From: Actinotalea endophytica
GTDB taxonomy: Bacteria; Actinomycetota; Actinomycetes; Actinomycetales; Cellulomonadaceae
Direction: 5' to 3'
Assembly: GCF_025717005.1 (NCBI RefSeq)
Contig: NZ_JAOVZU010000001.1
Location: 363,091 to 427,090 of the forward strand
Length of the DNA: 64,000 nucleotides
Shown: piece after piece, positions 25,583 through 33,956 of the stretch
Layout of the letters: each line of letters begins with the position of its first letter
How positions within the stretch are numbered: the stretch's first letter is position 1
Program-made: the position numbers and the translations under genes
The notes under the pieces: model-generated
What the model saw: the letters and a program-made list of their open reading frames with translations, nothing else
Told to the model about the DNA's origin: nothing
The model's database searches: none

Positions 25583-27774
25583 TGGCCGCCTGCACCCAGC
25601 CGGGCTGCACCGGCGCGATCGTCGACGGCTACTGCGACATCTGCGGGTCGCCGCCGGACGCTGCACCGGTGACCGCACCCGTCGTGCCGGGTGACGTGTC
25701 GACGTCGACGCGGACCTCGAGCCGCCTGGCGTCGACCGCGATCGGCTCGGCCCGCGGCCGGACCGGGGTGACCCGTCGGGTCGGCACCGCGTCCCGACGG
25801 CTGCGGGCCGCACGGCTCGGCGCCGGCCTGACCACGGTCGCACCGCAGCCGCCGATCGACCCGGTCCACGCCATCCTCACCGACCCCCAGGTCGCCGAGG
25901 AGAAGCGGTTCTGCCCGTCGTGCGGTGCGCCCGTCGGACGCTCGATCGACGGACGGCCGGGGCGCACCGAGGGGTTCTGCCCGCAGTGCCGCACCAAGTA
26001 CTCGTTCGACCCGACACTTGCCCCGGGCGACCTCGTCGGCGGGCAGTACGAGGTGGCCGGCGCGCTCGCGCACGGCGGCCTCGGCTGGATCTACCTCGCT
26101 CGCGACCGCAACGTGTCCGACCGCTGGGTCGTGCTCAAGGGCCTGCTGAACACCGGTGACGCGGACGCCCAGGCCGCGGCGATCGCCGAACGGCAGTTCC
26201 TCGCCCAGGTCGAGCACCCGAGGATCGTGGAGATCTACAACTTCGCGGTGCACGACGGGGCCGGCTACACCGTCATGGAGTACGTCGGCGGCATCTCGCT
26301 CAAGCAGATCCTCAAGGATCGGATGGCCGCGGCCGGGCGCTACGACCCGTTCCCGCTGGACCAGGCGATCGCCTTCGTCCTGGAGATCCTCCCGGCCTTC
26401 GAGTACCTGCACGACCTGGGGCTGGTCTTCTGCGACTTCAAGCCGGACAACCTGATCCAGGTCGGTGACGACGTCAAGCTGATCGACCTGGGCGGGGTGC
26501 GTCGGTTCGACGACGCCGACTCGGCGATCTACGGCACGGTCGGCTACCAGGCGCCCGAGGTGCCCACCGACGGCGTCAGCGTCGCCTCGGACGTCTACAC
26601 GATCGGGCGCACCCTGCTGGTGCTCGCGATGGAGTTCCGCGGCTACCAGTCCACCTACGTCGCCTCGCTCCCGCCGGTCGGCGAGACCCCGCTGTTCCAG
26701 CGCTACGACGCGTTCTACCGCCTCGTCGCGAAGGCGTGCGCGCCCGACCCTGCCGACCGGTTCGCGACCGTCGCCGAGCTGCGCGTGCAGCTGCACGGGG
26801 TGCTGCGCGAGGTCGTCGCGACCGACCGTGGCGACGCGGCCGCCACCCTGGCGGCGCCGTCGCTGAACTTCGCGGCGCCCGACGTGGCGGCCTCGGAGCT
26901 CACCTGGCGCGACATCCCGCGGCTGCTCGTCGACCCCGGCGACCCGCAGTCCGGCTGGCTCGCGACCCTCGGGGTGGAGGACCCGCAGGCGCGGCTCGCG
27001 GCCCTGGCCCAGGCGCCCGAGCGGTCGCCCGAGGTCGTGCTGGCCCAGGGACGTGCCGCGCTGCTCGCCGGACAGGCTCCCGCGGTCGCCCCGCTGGCCG
27101 ACGAGCTGCTCGCGGCCGACCCGTGGGAGTGGCGAGCCGTGTGGCTGCAGGGCCTCGCGGCGCTCGTCGCGAACGACGGTCCGGCCGCGCAGGCGGCGTT
27201 CAACGCCGTGTACGGCCAGGTCCCGGGGGAGCTGGCGCCGAAGCTCGCCCTCGCCCTCGCGTGCGAGCACACCGGTGAGCTGGACATCGCCGACGCGCTG
27301 TACTCCACGTGCGCGCGCACCGATGCGGCGTACGTGCCCCCGGCGGCCTTCGCGCTGGCCCGGATCCGGGCCACCCGGGCCTCGGTCGGGGATGCGGTGG
27401 CTGCGCTCGAGCTCGTGCCGGCGACCAGTCGGGCGTACCCCGAGGCGCGGTTCCACCGTGCCGAGGCGCTGCTCGCCACGAACGGCGGCCTCCCGGCTCT
27501 CGCCGAGGCGATGGCCAGCATCGAGGTCGCGGGGATCGACCCGAAGGAACGCCTGCAGGTCGCCGCCGCGGTGCTGTCCCGCGCGCTGGGCGAGGTCCGG
27601 CGGACCGGCCCGCAGCCGGCGATCATGATCGGCCGGTGGCGGGCGGTCGAGCCGGTGCTGCGCGACGGGCTCGAGGAGACCTACCGCGCGCTCGCCCAGG
27701 TGACCGACGAACCGTCGGAGCGGGTGGCCCTGGTGGATGCGGCGAACGGGGTCCGACGGTGGACGATGCTGTGA
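25582..27774 (+). CDS. pknG: PknG-type serine/threonine protein kinase
   Basis: A soluble kinase of 730 residues with PknG architecture. It starts with a small Cys motif (CTQPGCTGAIVDGYCDICG), then a rubredoxin-like metal site (FCPSCGAPVG and FCPQCRTKY, near 112-145). The kinase domain (about 155-420) has Gly loop AHGGLGWIYLA, Lys in VVLKG, catalytic loop CDFKPDN and DLG in place of DFG. TPR-like helices form the C-terminal 300 residues. In mycobacteria and corynebacteria PknG phosphorylates the FHA protein GarA/OdhI to control 2-oxoglutarate metabolism. Confidence 0.95.
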   Translation: MAACTQPGCTGAIVDGYCDICGSPPDAAPVTAPVVPGDVSTSTRTSSRLASTAIGSARGRTGVTRRVGTASRRLRAARLGAGLTTVAPQPPIDPVHAILTDPQVAEEKRFCPSCGAPVGRSIDGRPGRTEGFCPQCRTKYSFDPTLAPGDLVGGQYEVAGALAHGGLGWIYLARDRNVSDRWVVLKGLLNTGDADAQAAAIAERQFLAQVEHPRIVEIYNFAVHDGAGYTVMEYVGGISLKQILKDRMAAAGRYDPFPLDQAIAFVLEILPAFEYLHDLGLVFCDFKPDNLIQVGDDVKLIDLGGVRRFDDADSAIYGTVGYQAPEVPTDGVSVASDVYTIGRTLLVLAMEFRGYQSTYVASLPPVGETPLFQRYDAFYRLVAKACAPDPADRFATVAELRVQLHGVLREVVATDRGDAAATLAAPSLNFAAPDVAASELTWRDIPRLLVDPGDPQSGWLATLGVEDPQARLAALAQAPERSPEVVLAQGRAALLAGQAPAVAPLADELLAADPWEWRAVWLQGLAALVANDGPAAQAAFNAVYGQVPGELAPKLALALACEHTGELDIADALYSTCARTDAAYVPPAAFALARIRATRASVGDAVAALELVPATSRAYPEARFHRAEALLATNGGLPALAEAMASIEVAGIDPKERLQVAAAVLSRALGEVRRTGPQPAIMIGRWRAVEPVLRDGLEETYRALAQVTDEPSERVALVDAANGVRRWTML

Positions 27775-28925
27775 CCGTCTGCCCGCAGTGCGGCACGCGC
27801 GTGGCCGCCGACGACCGGTTCTGCGAGGAGTGCGGGGCGGACCTTCCCCGAGTGGCGCCCGCCGCACCGGGGGGCCAGTCGGCCGACGACCTGGCGGTCG
27901 CCACCGGTGCCGGTACCGATGCGGCCACCGGCGTCGAGACCGGCGCCGAGACCGATGCGGAGAGCGAAGCGACCGCACCCTTGGCCTGGGGCCGGCGGGC
28001 GGTCGCGCCGCGGACCTGCCACGAGTGTGGCGGTGAGATCGACCCCGACGGCTACTGCACGCAGTGCGGAGCGAAGGCCCCCCGGCCGCGGGACCACCTC
28101 GCGTCCCGGCCAGCCGCGTGGGTGGCGGCCGTCAGTGACCGCGGGATCCGTCACGACCGCAACGAGGACGCGGCGGCCGTGGTCGCGGAGCCGGCCGATC
28201 GGGCTGCGCTCGTGGTGTGCGACGGGGTGTCCAGCGCGGCCGACTCGGACGTGGCGAGCCTCGAGGCAGCCCGCGCGGCCGCCGGTGTCCTCGCCGGGTC
28301 CGCGGGTCTGGCGACCGGTTCGGCGCTGGCGGCGGCGCTCGGGGCGAGGATCGGTGCGGCTGCAGCAGCGGCCGCCTCGGCCGTGGCCGCCGCCACCTCG
28401 GACGGCGTGGACAGCCCTCCGTCGTGCACGTTCGTCGCGGCCGCGGTCCAGCTGCCGGTCGTGGTGGTCGGCGTGGTCGGCGACAGCCGCGCGTACTGGC
28501 TGCCGGACGACGACGAGCCTGTGCTGCTCACCCTCGACGACTCGGTCGCCGGCCAGCAGATCGCCGCGGGCCGGCCCCGGGCCGAGGCCGAGGCGGGGCC
28601 TCAGGCGCACGCGATCACGCGGTGGCTGGGTGTCGACTCGCCCGACGAGAAACCTCGGCTGACCACGCTCGAGGTCGACCGGGCCGGCTGGCTGGTCCTG
28701 TGCTCGGACGGGCTGTGGAACTACTGCTCGGAGGCTGCCGCGCTGCGCGAGCAGCTTCGCTCGGCGGCCGCCGCGGTCGGCGAGGATCCGCTCGACCTCG
28801 CGTCGGCGCTGGTCGACTGGGCCAACGAGCAGGGCGGGCATGACAACATCACGGTGGTGCTGGCGCGGCTCGGTGCCGACGGCACGCGGCCGGCCGGTGG
28901 GCCGGCAGAAGGGGCGGAGCGATGA
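27771..28925 (+). CDS. PP2C-type phosphatase with double zinc ribbon
   Basis: A 384-residue protein. The N-terminus has two zinc ribbons (CPQCGTR...CEECG and CHECGGEIDPDGYCTQCG) with an Ala/Thr/Glu-rich linker. From about 120 follows a PP2C domain: DRNED and VVCDGVSS for the metal site, VVGDSRAYWL, LCSDGLWNYCSE and GGHDNITVV. All acidic metal ligands are present, so it should be active as a Ser/Thr phosphatase and is the natural opponent of the preceding kinase. GTG start overlaps the pknG stop. Confidence 0.93.
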   Translation: MTVCPQCGTRVAADDRFCEECGADLPRVAPAAPGGQSADDLAVATGAGTDAATGVETGAETDAESEATAPLAWGRRAVAPRTCHECGGEIDPDGYCTQCGAKAPRPRDHLASRPAAWVAAVSDRGIRHDRNEDAAAVVAEPADRAALVVCDGVSSAADSDVASLEAARAAAGVLAGSAGLATGSALAAALGARIGAAAAAAASAVAAATSDGVDSPPSCTFVAAAVQLPVVVVGVVGDSRAYWLPDDDEPVLLTLDDSVAGQQIAAGRPRAEAEAGPQAHAITRWLGVDSPDEKPRLTTLEVDRAGWLVLCSDGLWNYCSEAAALREQLRSAAAAVGEDPLDLASALVDWANEQGGHDNITVVLARLGADGTRPAGGPAEGAER

Positions 28926-30199
28926 CCGAGTTCTCGGCTGCGGTCTACCAGAACGAGTACCTCGCGGGCGGGAGCACGGACGTCCACGCGATCGTCACGA
29001 TCGCCTGCGCGGGTGCGGGCCAGGCGGGTGCCACGAGCGAGGGGGACGCCGGCGAGATCGTCATCGTCGACACCTCGGCGTCGATGGGCTGGCCCGGCGT
29101 CCGCGCGGCCCAGGCGGCGGCGGCCGCCGCGCTCGACCAGATCATCGACGGCACCTGGTTCGCCCTGGTGGCCGGCACCCACACGGCCCGGCTGGTCTTC
29201 CCGTTCGACGGGACTGCGATGGCGTGGATGGACCCGCGCACACGCGAGCAGGCACGGGCCGCGCTCGGTTCGCTCGCCCCGGACGGCGGCACGGCGATGG
29301 GCACGTGGCTCGAGCTCGCGGCGACCCTCGTGCAGGCGGTCCCGAGCGTGAACCAGGCGCACGCGATCCTGCTCACCGACGGGAAGAACCAGCACGAGCA
29401 GCCGTACGAGCTCGACGCCCGGATGGCCCGCGCCGCCGGCCACCTCCAGGTGGACTGCCGCGGCGTCGGCGCGAACTGGGAGGTCGGCGAGCTCCGCCGG
29501 ATCGCGTCGACGCTGATGGGCAGCGTGGACCTGATCCCGCAGCCCGAGCAGATGGCCGAGGAGTTCGCGATGCTGATGCGCCAGGCGATGGCGCGCGGCG
29601 TCGCCTCGGCCGACCTGCGGGTGTGGGCCCCGCAGGGGGCGCAGGTGCTGTTCGTCCGCCAGGTCGCCCCGAGCGTGGAGGACCTGACGCCGAGGCGCCG
29701 TGAGCTGAACCCGCTGACCGGGGCGTACCCGACCGGGAGCTGGGGCGACGAGCAACGCGACTACCACGTCGCCGTGCGGCTGCCCGCCGCGCGCGCGGTG
29801 GGCCAGGAGCAGCTCGCGGCGCGCGTGCAGCTCGCGGTGCGGGACCAGGTCGTCGCCCAGGGGCTGGTCAAGGCGATGTGGTCGGACGACTCGTCGCTGA
29901 CGGCGCAGATCAGCCCCGAGGTCGCGCACTACACCGGACAGACCGAGCTCGCCGAGGCGATCCAGGACGGCCTGGCCGCCAAGGCGTCGGGCGACGACCG
30001 CACGGCGACGGCCAAGCTCGGTCGTGCCGCGCAGCTCGCCGCCGAGACCGGCAACGCCGAGGTCACCGCCAAGCTCCGCAAGGTCGTCGAGATCGACGAG
30101 GCGGCGACCGGCAAGGTCAGGCTCCGCCGCGACGTCGACAAGCTCGACGAGATGGCGTTGGACACCACGTCGACCAAGACCACGCGGGTGCGCTCGTGA
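28922..30199 (+). CDS. von Willebrand factor A domain protein
   Basis: A 425-residue soluble protein. Residues about 45-210 form a vWA fold with an intact MIDAS: DTSASM, a Thr in DGGTAMGTW and the LTDGKN strand. A beta-rich middle region and a helical C-terminus (about 340-425) follow. The same vWA class accompanies PP2C and kinase genes in other bacterial stress-signalling loci, where it is thought to bind metal and scaffold partners. Start overlaps the phosphatase stop (ATGA); end overlaps the FHA gene (GTGA). Confidence 0.88.
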   Translation: MTEFSAAVYQNEYLAGGSTDVHAIVTIACAGAGQAGATSEGDAGEIVIVDTSASMGWPGVRAAQAAAAAALDQIIDGTWFALVAGTHTARLVFPFDGTAMAWMDPRTREQARAALGSLAPDGGTAMGTWLELAATLVQAVPSVNQAHAILLTDGKNQHEQPYELDARMARAAGHLQVDCRGVGANWEVGELRRIASTLMGSVDLIPQPEQMAEEFAMLMRQAMARGVASADLRVWAPQGAQVLFVRQVAPSVEDLTPRRRELNPLTGAYPTGSWGDEQRDYHVAVRLPAARAVGQEQLAARVQLAVRDQVVAQGLVKAMWSDDSSLTAQISPEVAHYTGQTELAEAIQDGLAAKASGDDRTATAKLGRAAQLAAETGNAEVTAKLRKVVEIDEAATGKVRLRRDVDKLDEMALDTTSTKTTRVRS

Positions 30200-31170
30200 G
30201 CGTGGTCTGCCCGCAGGGGCACACCAGCACCGCGACGGACTACTGCGACACGTGCGGCGCGCCGATCGACGCGGGTGCGGGTGTGGGTGCGGGTGTGGGT
30301 GCGGGTGTGGGTGCGGGTGTGGGTGCGGGCTCTGGCTCCGGCGTGGGTGCGAGCTCTGGATCGGGCTCGGGGACGGGCGCCGGATCGGGCTCGGGGACGG
30401 GCGCCGGATCGGGCTCGGGGACGGGCGCCGGGTCGGGCTCTGGCTCCGGGGCGGGCCCCGGCTCTGCCGGGTTCCCGGGCCCGTCGAGCGCCGTGCCCCC
30501 CGCGCCGCCGACCGCAGCGCCCCCGGTGCCCGCCGCGTCCTCCACCGCCGCCGCGCCGGACGCCCCACCCGGGCCGGCGGGGTCGAGCCCCGAATGCCCG
30601 CACTGCCACACCGTCAACCGACCGGGTGCGCTGTTCTGCGAGGCGTGCGGCTACGACTTCACCACCGGCGCCCTGCCGCGCGGTGCCACCGCTCCCGCTG
30701 CGGACGCCGGCACCGCGTCGCCCGATGCGTCGCCCGCACCCCTCGCCCCGCCGGTCCAGCCGGCCTGGGTCGCGGAGATCTGGGTCGACCCGGCGTGGTA
30801 CGCCGAGCAGGAGGCCGACGACCCCTGCCCGTCGCCGGGACTGCCCGCGGTCGTGCCGCTCACCGTCCGCAGCCTGCTGGTCGGCCGGTTCTCGCGGAGC
30901 CGCAACATCCACCCGGAGATCGACTGCGGGAGCGACGTCGGGGTGAGCCGTCGCCAGGCGCAGCTGACCACCGACGGCTCGCGGTGGTGGATCGAGGACC
31001 TCCAGTCCTCCAACGGCACCTATGTGGGGGCGGCCAGCGGCCCGCTGCCGACGGTCCCGCTGGTGCCGGGTGAGCGGCGCGAGCTCACCGAGGACGACCG
31101 GGTCTACATCGGTGCCTGGACGCGCATCGTCGTGCGCAGGGCGACCGAGGAGGAGCTCGCGGCCTCCTGA
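30196..31170 (+). CDS. FHA-domain protein with zinc ribbons
   Basis: A 324-residue protein. It has an N-terminal Cys motif (CPQGH...DYCDTCG), a 100-residue Gly/Ser/Val then Pro/Ala linker, a second zinc ribbon (CPHCHTVN...CEACGYDF) and a C-terminal FHA domain (about 210-310) with the canonical SRRQAQL and SSNGTYV phosphothreonine-binding residues. It is the likely reader of PknG-operon phosphorylation, analogous to but larger than GarA/OdhI; it lacks the N-terminal Thr-Thr motif of GarA. The linker DNA is repetitive. Last gene of the operon. Confidence 0.9.
   Translation: MSVVCPQGHTSTATDYCDTCGAPIDAGAGVGAGVGAGVGAGVGAGSGSGVGASSGSGSGTGAGSGSGTGAGSGSGTGAGSGSGSGAGPGSAGFPGPSSAVPPAPPTAAPPVPAASSTAAAPDAPPGPAGSSPECPHCHTVNRPGALFCEACGYDFTTGALPRGATAPAADAGTASPDASPAPLAPPVQPAWVAEIWVDPAWYAEQEADDPCPSPGLPAVVPLTVRSLLVGRFSRSRNIHPEIDCGSDVGVSRRQAQLTTDGSRWWIEDLQSSNGTYVGAASGPLPTVPLVPGERRELTEDDRVYIGAWTRIVVRRATEEELAAS
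30271..30429 (+). repeat. In-frame 12-bp and 24-bp tandem repeats in the FHA gene linker
   Basis: A 12-base unit (GTGGGTGCGGGT) repeats about five times between 30271 and 30330. Exact 24-base units lie at 30358-30381, 30382-30405 and 30406-30429, with a partial fourth. Unit lengths are multiples of three, so copy-number change alters the length of the Gly-rich linker without breaking the frame. Confidence 0.9.
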
Positions 31171-31171
31171 G

Positions 31172-31200
31172 TGCGTCCGTCCTGTGCGTAGCCGGACGCA
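31172..31200 (+). terminator. Hairpin after the FHA gene
   Basis: TGCGTCCG (31172-31179) pairs with CGGACGCA (31193-31200), directly after the stop codon at 31168-31170. No T-run follows. Confidence 0.45.
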
Positions 31201-31255
31201 AGTCCACGCCGGACGACCCTCGGGGGTGGATCGTCTGCGCGGGCGACGCCGTGCG

Positions 31256-31292
31256 GCCATGCCATCCGGGGCATGGCGGTGCGAACTATTTT
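31256..31292 (+). terminator. Intrinsic terminator of the kinase operon
   Basis: GCCATGCC (31256-31263) pairs with GGCATGGC (31270-31277) across six bases, with ATTTT at 31288-31292 a little downstream. It also overlaps the 3' end of the leftward broken gene, so it may serve both directions. Confidence 0.5.
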
Positions 31293-31674
31293 GGCCCGTG
31301 CTCAACAGGTCGGGTCACGTGGCCGACGAGCATCGCGAGAGTGAATCCGTCGTCGGACTCCCACACCTCCAGGTGCCCCTCGGCTCACGGAATCGCACGA
31401 AACCCGCCTCGCGGATGATCCTGCGGTCATGCTCGCCGACGATGCGCTTGGTCCCGCAGAGGACTTCGCCCGGGCAACAGTCCATGCGGGCTTCAACAAG
31501 AACGGAGGCCGCTCGAAGGACGTTCGACGCGCCACTTCGCACGCGCTGGTCGCGCTGCGCGTACAGCCGAGCACCGTCCCAGAAGCGCCCATCGTCGGTG
31601 AACTCCGGCCGGCCCTGCCGCAGCTCCTCGCCAAGGTGCGACAAGGGCGCCCCGTCAACGCGTCTGACAGCCAC
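31286..31674 (-). pseudogene. Frameshifted hypothetical gene
   Basis: Two overlapping minus-strand frames with host-like G/C third positions fit one protein broken by a single-base loss near 31378-31386. The upstream part starts with GTG at 31674 (MAVRRVDGAPLSHLGEELRQ) and reads to IIREAGFVRFREP. The other frame continues EGHLEVWESDDGFTLAMLVG to a stop at 31286. Joined, they give about 128 residues that I do not recognise. Base composition is lower in GC than its neighbours. A sequencing error would produce the same picture. Confidence 0.45.
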
Positions 31675-31735
31675 ACCTCATCATGGCGCCGGTCCGCAAT
31701 GCGCCGCCAACCCCCACCACGCGACCTCGCCCTCC

Positions 31736-32434
31736 TCAGGTCCTACCGAGGCCGCGTACGTTCACGAGCGGGCCGATCTGGCCGTTCGGTGACCAGTACG
31801 CGGTCTGCAGATCGCCGGCGGTGCTGGAGTCGCTTTCGCGCCGCTCGCGTGCGAGGAGACCGTCGGGGCCCTGGGCGGCGAGGACCGCTTCGTTGACAGC
31901 GATGGCGGCTGTGCCGCTGGGACCACCCGCGAGGTAGTCCCAGTCGAGAGGTGGCACATAGTTCGTCCAGCTGTGGAGGACCTTGCCTTGCCCGGGCGGT
32001 GCGGAGCGACTCGGCGGCGCCGCCTTGATGGCGACCGGCTCGCCGGAGTCGGTCCAGACCCACAGCACCCAGCGGGAGTTCCGGGCGTTGCCGCCGGAGT
32101 GGAAGCGCAGGCCGACGCCCGAGACCCGAGCCAAGGGAACAACCGTCCATCCGCGAACCGGCCGCGGGGTGGCCACCGCCGTCGCGGTGAGCACCGCGGG
32201 AACCAGCGCCCCGCGGACCATCAACGCCGACAAGGCGAGCAGGAACCCGGCACCAACGCACATGAGCCAGGCGAACCCACTACCGGAGGGCAGATCTGGT
32301 ACGGCGACCGCCAACCAGGCGATACCGCCCACCGCAGCGGCCACCGCAGGCGCGAGGGCCCTCGGCGCAGGGATCCGCAGAACGACGTCCGCTCGCGCCG
32401 GTCGCGGCCCCACCAGCGACGACAAAGCAACCAC
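31736..32434 (-). CDS. Hypothetical two-helix membrane protein
   Basis: A 232-residue protein with two hydrophobic helices (about residues 25-45 and 50-75) followed by a soluble beta-rich region containing GWTVVPLARVSGVGLRFHS and RWVLWVWTDSGEPVAI, which resembles the small PH-like domains of actinobacterial membrane proteins. GTG at 32434 is chosen because the frame upstream is Arg/Gly-rich without pattern; other GTGs are possible. No neighbouring partner; function unknown. Confidence 0.55.
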   Translation of the reverse strand: MVALSSLVGPRPARADVVLRIPAPRALAPAVAAAVGGIAWLAVAVPDLPSGSGFAWLMCVGAGFLLALSALMVRGALVPAVLTATAVATPRPVRGWTVVPLARVSGVGLRFHSGGNARNSRWVLWVWTDSGEPVAIKAAPPSRSAPPGQGKVLHSWTNYVPPLDWDYLAGGPSGTAAIAVNEAVLAAQGPDGLLARERRESDSSTAGDLQTAYWSPNGQIGPLVNVRGLGRT

Positions 32435-32599
32435 CCCCGCGCACCAGACCGCACTCGGGCGAGACCCCGGAGTCACCGAGAGACTAGTTCCCACTCCCCG
32501 CGACCGACGGCCTGCTGCCCAAGGGAGGGACACCGCACCAGTGCCCCGGGAAGCCATGCCACCAGCGGCATGTGCGGACGGACCCGGCCCATGAGCACC

Positions 32600-32670
32600 G
32601 AGATCGGGGTATCGGCTCGAGATCGGGGTGCACAAGACCCGAACTCGGCGCAAAACCCCGAACTCGGCGC
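32600..32670. repeat. Two-forward/two-inverted repeat element C
   Basis: GAGATCGGGGT occurs at 32600-32610 and 32619-32629. A near-inverted form ACCC(C)GAACTCGGCG occurs at 32637-32650 and 32655-32670. The layout is the same as elements A and B. The rest of the 32435-32818 gap holds no gene I can support; a promoter for the pflA-like gene is expected near its right end. Confidence 0.6.
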
Positions 32671-32818
32671 ACGGCAGCGGCGGTGGCCGTGCGCTGGGCT
32701 TGCGACCGTCCGATCACGCCGAGTGGACGCACCAGCGGCCTGCCCACGCGTGAAGTCGTCCCATCAATTGCCCAAAGGTCCCATGACAGGGGACGACTCC
32801 GTCGCGCAGAATGATCCC

Positions 32819-33697
32819 ATGACTACGACGACTTGTGAGGGCGCCCCGATCGTCACCCTCACCTCGCCCCTGGTGGCGGGGTCGTCGACGCGTGCGACCA
32901 ACGGCACCGCCGGCCTGGCCCAGGCCGAGGAGCTCGACCGGGCCGAGCGCTTCGCGCAGGTCCGCGCCGGCGAGCTCGGCTCGGTGCACTCCTGGGAGCT
33001 CGTCACCGCGGTGGACGGTCCCGGGACCCGGATGACGGCCTTCCTCTCCGGCTGCCCGCTGCGTTGCCTGTACTGCCACAACCCGGACACGATGGAGATG
33101 CGCCGCGGCACCCCGGTCCCCGTGACCGAGCTGCTCGACCGGCTGCGTCGCCGTGCACCGGTGCTCAAGGCGATGAACGGTGGCCTCACGGTCTCCGGCG
33201 GCGAGCCGCTCATGCAGCCGGCCTTCACCGCGCGACTGCTGCGCGGCGCCAAGGAGCTCGGCCTGCACACCGCGATCGACACCTCCGGCTTCCTCGGCCG
33301 GCACTGCAGCGACGAGATGCTCGAGGACATCGACCTCGTGCTGCTGGACGTCAAGTCGGGCATCCCGGAGACCTACAAGCGGGTCACCGGCCGCGAGCTC
33401 GAGCCGACCCTGCAGTTCGGCCGAAGGATCGCCGAGTCCGGCACCGAGATCTGGATCCGGTTCGTCCTGGTGCCCGGCCTGACCGACGACGAGCAGAACG
33501 TCGAGGCGGTCGCCGAGTACGCGGCGAGCCTGTCCACCGTGACCCGCGTCGAGGTCCTTCCGTTCCACCAGATGGGCCGCGACAAGTGGTCCTCGCTCGG
33601 CCTGGACTACGAGCTCGACGACGTCGAGCCGCCCACGGTCGAGCAGGTCGAGCGGGTGCGCGACCAGTTCCGCGCGCACGGCCTGACCACCTACTGA
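32819..33697 (+). CDS. pflA: Pyruvate formate-lyase-activating radical SAM enzyme
   Basis: A 292-residue radical SAM protein with the 4Fe-4S motif CPLRCLYCHNP (C-x3-C-x2-C), the SAM-binding GGL and VSGGEPLMQP, and the activase family segments DTSGFLG and LLDVKSG. It generates the glycyl radical in pyruvate formate-lyase. No pflB is in the window. The first 35 residues are a Thr-rich extension. ATG at 32819 is chosen; an in-frame ATG at 32783 would add 12 residues. No clear Shine-Dalgarno site is seen at either. Confidence 0.88.
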   Translation: MTTTTCEGAPIVTLTSPLVAGSSTRATNGTAGLAQAEELDRAERFAQVRAGELGSVHSWELVTAVDGPGTRMTAFLSGCPLRCLYCHNPDTMEMRRGTPVPVTELLDRLRRRAPVLKAMNGGLTVSGGEPLMQPAFTARLLRGAKELGLHTAIDTSGFLGRHCSDEMLEDIDLVLLDVKSGIPETYKRVTGRELEPTLQFGRRIAESGTEIWIRFVLVPGLTDDEQNVEAVAEYAASLSTVTRVEVLPFHQMGRDKWSSLGLDYELDDVEPPTVEQVERVRDQFRAHGLTTY

Positions 33698-33709
33698 CGG
33701 TCCGCCACC

Positions 33710-33850
33710 GGCCGGTCCACCACCACCGGTCCACCACTGGCCGGTCCACCACCACCGGTCCACCACTGGCCGGTCCACCACCACCGGTCCGCCACCGGCC
33801 GGTCCACCACCACCGGTTCACCACTGGCCGGTTCGCCATCGGCCCGTTCG
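33710..33850. repeat. 29-bp minisatellite after pflA
   Basis: A 29-base unit beginning GGCCGGTCCACCACCACCGG repeats at 33710, 33739, 33768 and 33797, with a diverged partial fifth copy to about 33850. Copies differ at a few positions. It starts 13 bases after the pflA stop. Each unit has two GGTCCACC-like half-units, so shorter internal repetition is present too. The rest to 33956 holds nothing recognisable. Confidence 0.85.
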
Positions 33851-33956
33851 CGACGTGCCTGCTCAGCGTGGGCCGGCTCACCACCGACCCACGACGAACC
33901 CCCGGCGGATCCGACCGCAGGGGGTTCGTCGACGTTCAGGTGGGGTGCGCGCCAGG

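Noticed and set aside
30271-30429. Repeats near 30.3 kb as CRISPR or a mobile repeat
   Set aside because: They are in-frame repeats of 12 and 24 bases inside the FHA gene linker.
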